Positions 61,401-64,000 of a stretch of 64,000 bases of DNA are shown here, piece by piece (position 1 is the stretch's first letter; the number at the start of each line of letters is the position of its first letter). The DNA is from Penelope pileata. Lineage: Eukaryota > Chordata > Aves > Galliformes > Cracidae. The stretch covers positions 520,451-584,450 of the forward strand of contig WBMW01004135.1 of the NCBI GenBank assembly GCA_013396635.1, written 5' to 3'. The position numbers and the translations under genes are program-made. A model generated the notes under the pieces. The model was not told the origin of the DNA, made no database searches, and saw only the letters and a program-made list of their open reading frames with translations.

Positions 61401-62090
61401 AAATGTTATAGCTTATCCTGGCAAAACAGCACTTCTGCTGTTACAGTGGATTTCCTTAGGGAAACTGGTATAAATTATCCCAGCGGAAGCATCCTTTTTG
61501 CCAGTTGAGGAAGGTAGGCTCGGAGGGGTGCCAGTAAGCCATTACTAACACAGCTTTGGCCTTGGAACCGAATCGGCATTGTTTGAACTCTCATGCCAGG
61601 GAAGTTAGCATACTTAAATTTGAGCTAGAGCATCTGTGTGGCTTTATATGTGTGGTTTTTTTTTTTCATGGGAGCAATCAGCTCTTTTTTTTTTTGTATC
61701 AGAATATTTTTAAGGAAAAAAATCTTGAGCAAATCTGCGCTAAAACTAAAGGAGCAAAGAGCTTTGGATTGGACTGCATGGAGCACCGGCCGCTTTTTCA
61801 CTCTTCCCTGTTCTGATGACTGTGGGAATTCAGAGCTCAGTATCGCCCCCTCATTCCAAAAGACGTTTTGGTGCCTGTTGCCTTTGTGCTGCTGGGCTAT
61901 TGGATTTCAAAGCCTTTATTGCATCCATAGCGACTAAAAAGTCATGCAATGAAAAAGCTGGAACTGCGATGTCCATGTTTCCCTTCCTTTGGGACCTGAG
62001 GACTGGTGCAAATGAGCCTTATGCCCTGGAGCTTTGCCGAGTGGAGGAACCCTCGTAAGGTAGGAATTGCTCCATGGTTATGGCTGCAGA
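58401..62090. other. No gene recognised
   Basis: Unique AT-rich DNA with an A17 run at 61002-61018, a pyrimidine-rich patch at 60580-60730 and a short TA repeat near 61372. The longest frame (60767-61231 minus, 154 codons) covers the pyrimidine patch and poly-A and has no recognisable domain. Confidence 0.55.
61002..61018 (+). repeat. A17 homopolymer
   Basis: Seventeen A, then CAAAAAACACACC. Confidence 0.8.
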
Positions 62091-62640
62091 GGTCAAAGTC
62101 ATCGGCCATTTTGGAAGGCGGGGTTTGAGATTGCGTGTCCTGGGTCTGCACTTTGCTCCCCGATCTGCTTGTTGTATCAGAGTTATGTAAACGCAGAGTA
62201 GAAATAATTTGAGCCCCAGCGTATAAGCTCGTTGTGTCTTAATAAGGAGAACAACACCACATTCACTTATCACACTTTGAAATTAAAGTTGTAATGTCAT
62301 AAAAGGGTATTTTTATTGTTTTCAAAGGACATAAAAGCTCTCAGAGCAAAGTCAGGAGGGTATTTTGCTGGATAAGGTCAAAGTCTGGTGTACATAAAGC
62401 GAGCATTGTAGCACTATAGGTTGTGCTGAATGTCAGCAAGTTACTGAAAGCCCTGACCCTGTAAACATGTGTGTGTGCGTGAGTTTACCTTCGTAAACAC
62501 CCTCATTCGGATACGACTGTAGTAAAGTTATGCTCTAACTTAAGTGTTGGAAGAATTAACATTTTCTCAATAAAATGGTGAGGAATCAATATTTTTGAAA
62601 TCCTGAACTGGCCCCAAAGAGCTAAAATGTGAAATTTCCT
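62091..62640. promoter_or_regulatory. Possible conserved noncoding element
   Basis: The block starts with a GGCCATTTTGGAAGGCGG patch and continues with AT-rich, repeat-free DNA holding TTATCACACTTTG, CATAAAAGCTCTC and TACATAAAGCGAGC motifs and a few CpGs. No coding frame passes through. The call rests on its appearance only. Confidence 0.25.
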
Positions 62641-64000
62641 GTGAGCCTAGATTTTCAGAACTGTGAAGTATCACTTGAAAGCTTTTGTTTATATAATCTG
62701 AAGCATTTCACTTCGATTTTTTTGATTTTTTTATAATATTCATTTGAAATATTTTAACTGTAAAAACAGAACATCACAGAAATGCTTTCTTTCTATTTTA
62801 TTTTCCCTCTTAGTAAAATTTCCATATAAGTCACCAAGTTTGTGGAGAAAGTCTTTGATAAAATGCCCTTTGTCAATACTTTTATGGCTAGTAATAGTAT
62901 TAAAGTCAGAAAACTATTTTCCTGAAAAAAAATGAAAGGCTACAATTCCTCCAAAACATTTCTAGAGGGGCTGGAATTTGTTTTCTTTAAATATTGCTTA
63001 AGCTGCCTTATGTATTTTACTTAAAAGAAGAAAATAAGAAGGCTGTCAAAATTCTTTTTAAGACTTGGGTGTACAAAATCTTCCTGTAGCAATTACATTT
63101 TCCTTTTTTTAAAATAAAGCAGTAAAACAGTGCTTTTGTGGGAAAGGAGTTAACTCAGTCATGAGAAAAATACTGTTTGTTGAAGAAAAGACAAGTGCAT
63201 TAAATGGCTCAGATTTCCTTGAGGACCAATATTTGGATCTTGAAATGGGTCAGCCCTGTCCCTTGGTGCCAGCCGATGGAAGATGAGGTGCATCTCTCTG
63301 TACATCTATTGCTCTGCAGCTGTCAGTCCTCTTTGTGCTGGGTGCTGTGCAGCTCTCCTCCTGACCCTCACCAGAAACAGCCGTCCCTAATTATGTAGCA
63401 ATATTTAACATATGGTACCGCACCACAGTCCAGTTCTCCACCCAGAGAAAGGATGTCCTGGGCACAGATGTTCTTGGTCCAGGGTACATGATGGCTGAGC
63501 CTGCACCTCTAGGGGCAGAGGATGAGCTCTGGGATGGGGTTGATCGGGATTTTCTTGCCACTGCCAGCAGAGAGGGGGATGTGCTTTCCCCCATGGGAGC
63601 TGGCGATGCTTTATGCTTGCCATGTACCTTGCAAGGGGCCGGGAAGGCGTGTGGGGCACGTGTGCCCCTACTCCAAGGGATGGGCAGCTTGAGTAGTGGC
63701 CACAAAGGGTGGGATACAGGGTGGTAGGAGAAGCTCATTGAACCACATAAGATTTTCCTTCATTTTTTATATTTTGTCCGTGTGTAAAAAAAGCGATTTG
63801 TGACCCACAGTGCATAGCGTGACTCACTGCGACACACAAAAACAACAAAGCCGCAGAGTGTTTGCTTGTGCGATGGCTGCCGTTCTCCTTCCATATTTTG
63901 CTTCCAAACCCACGTGGCAGACATTACACAGATCTATTCTTAAACTCTTCCTGGTTTCTTTTTGGTGCCGGGTGCGGCCATCACTGGCGAAGGCGTGCGC
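62641..64000. other. No gene recognised; AP-1-like site near the right edge
   Basis: Mostly AT-rich unique DNA. A TGACTCA (AP-1/MAF type) motif occurs at 63820-63826, and CpG frequency rises over the last 200 bases, possibly the edge of another regulatory block beyond the window. Confidence 0.4.

Overview
This window is eukaryotic nuclear DNA, almost certainly avian. It carries pieces of CR1 LINE retrotransposons, including copies with the ATTCTATG-type 3' end and the internal wording typical of bird CR1, possibly galliform. It also has a few very old MIR-type SINE fossils and a dense CpG island at the left. I see no operon, ribosome binding site, tRNA, rRNA, CRISPR array or phage. No protein-coding host gene can be assigned with confidence. 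Nearly all long open frames lie in CpG-rich or simple-sequence DNA where stop codons are rare.

Layout. Bases 1-4200 form a very GC- and CpG-rich island with G-quadruplex runs, a pyrimidine tract, an 11-bp minisatellite, a perfect RFX X-box and one possible first coding exon (2205-2286). Single-N gaps at 390 and 1197, and a perfect 188-bp duplication (1-188 = 1009-1196), show that the first 1.2 kb is misordered or doubled in the assembly. Bases 4200-17000 are moderately GC-rich and gene-poor, with two antisense CR1 tails, an AAAAG repeat, a TTTA repeat and a 152-bp purine tract. From about 17 kb the composition turns clearly AT-richer. A TATA-type promoter candidate at 17.1 kb is followed by splice-like segments at 18.73-18.98 kb whose reading frames happen to join, which is a weak gene candidate.

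At 22.87-23.92 kb a 312-bp perfect duplication brackets a broken CR1 reverse-transcriptase segment and a gap. This is best read as a heterozygous or badly assembled CR1 insertion. From 24 to 64 kb the DNA looks like an intron or gene desert. It has MIR remnants (30.3 and 58.3 kb), CR1 tails (41.2 and 49.4 kb), many homopolymers and microsatellites, a perfect 12-bp-arm hairpin at 39.03 kb, and several blocks that look like conserved regulatory DNA (28.7-29.1, 42.1-45.2 and 62.1-62.6 kb).

The likely biology is a CpG-island promoter at the left with distal regulatory sequence or intron to its right. Which gene it serves cannot be decided from sequence reading alone. No new molecular system is evident. 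The most useful observations are the CR1-linked assembly structure, the X-box in the island, and the cluster of regulatory-looking DNA around 43-45 kb.
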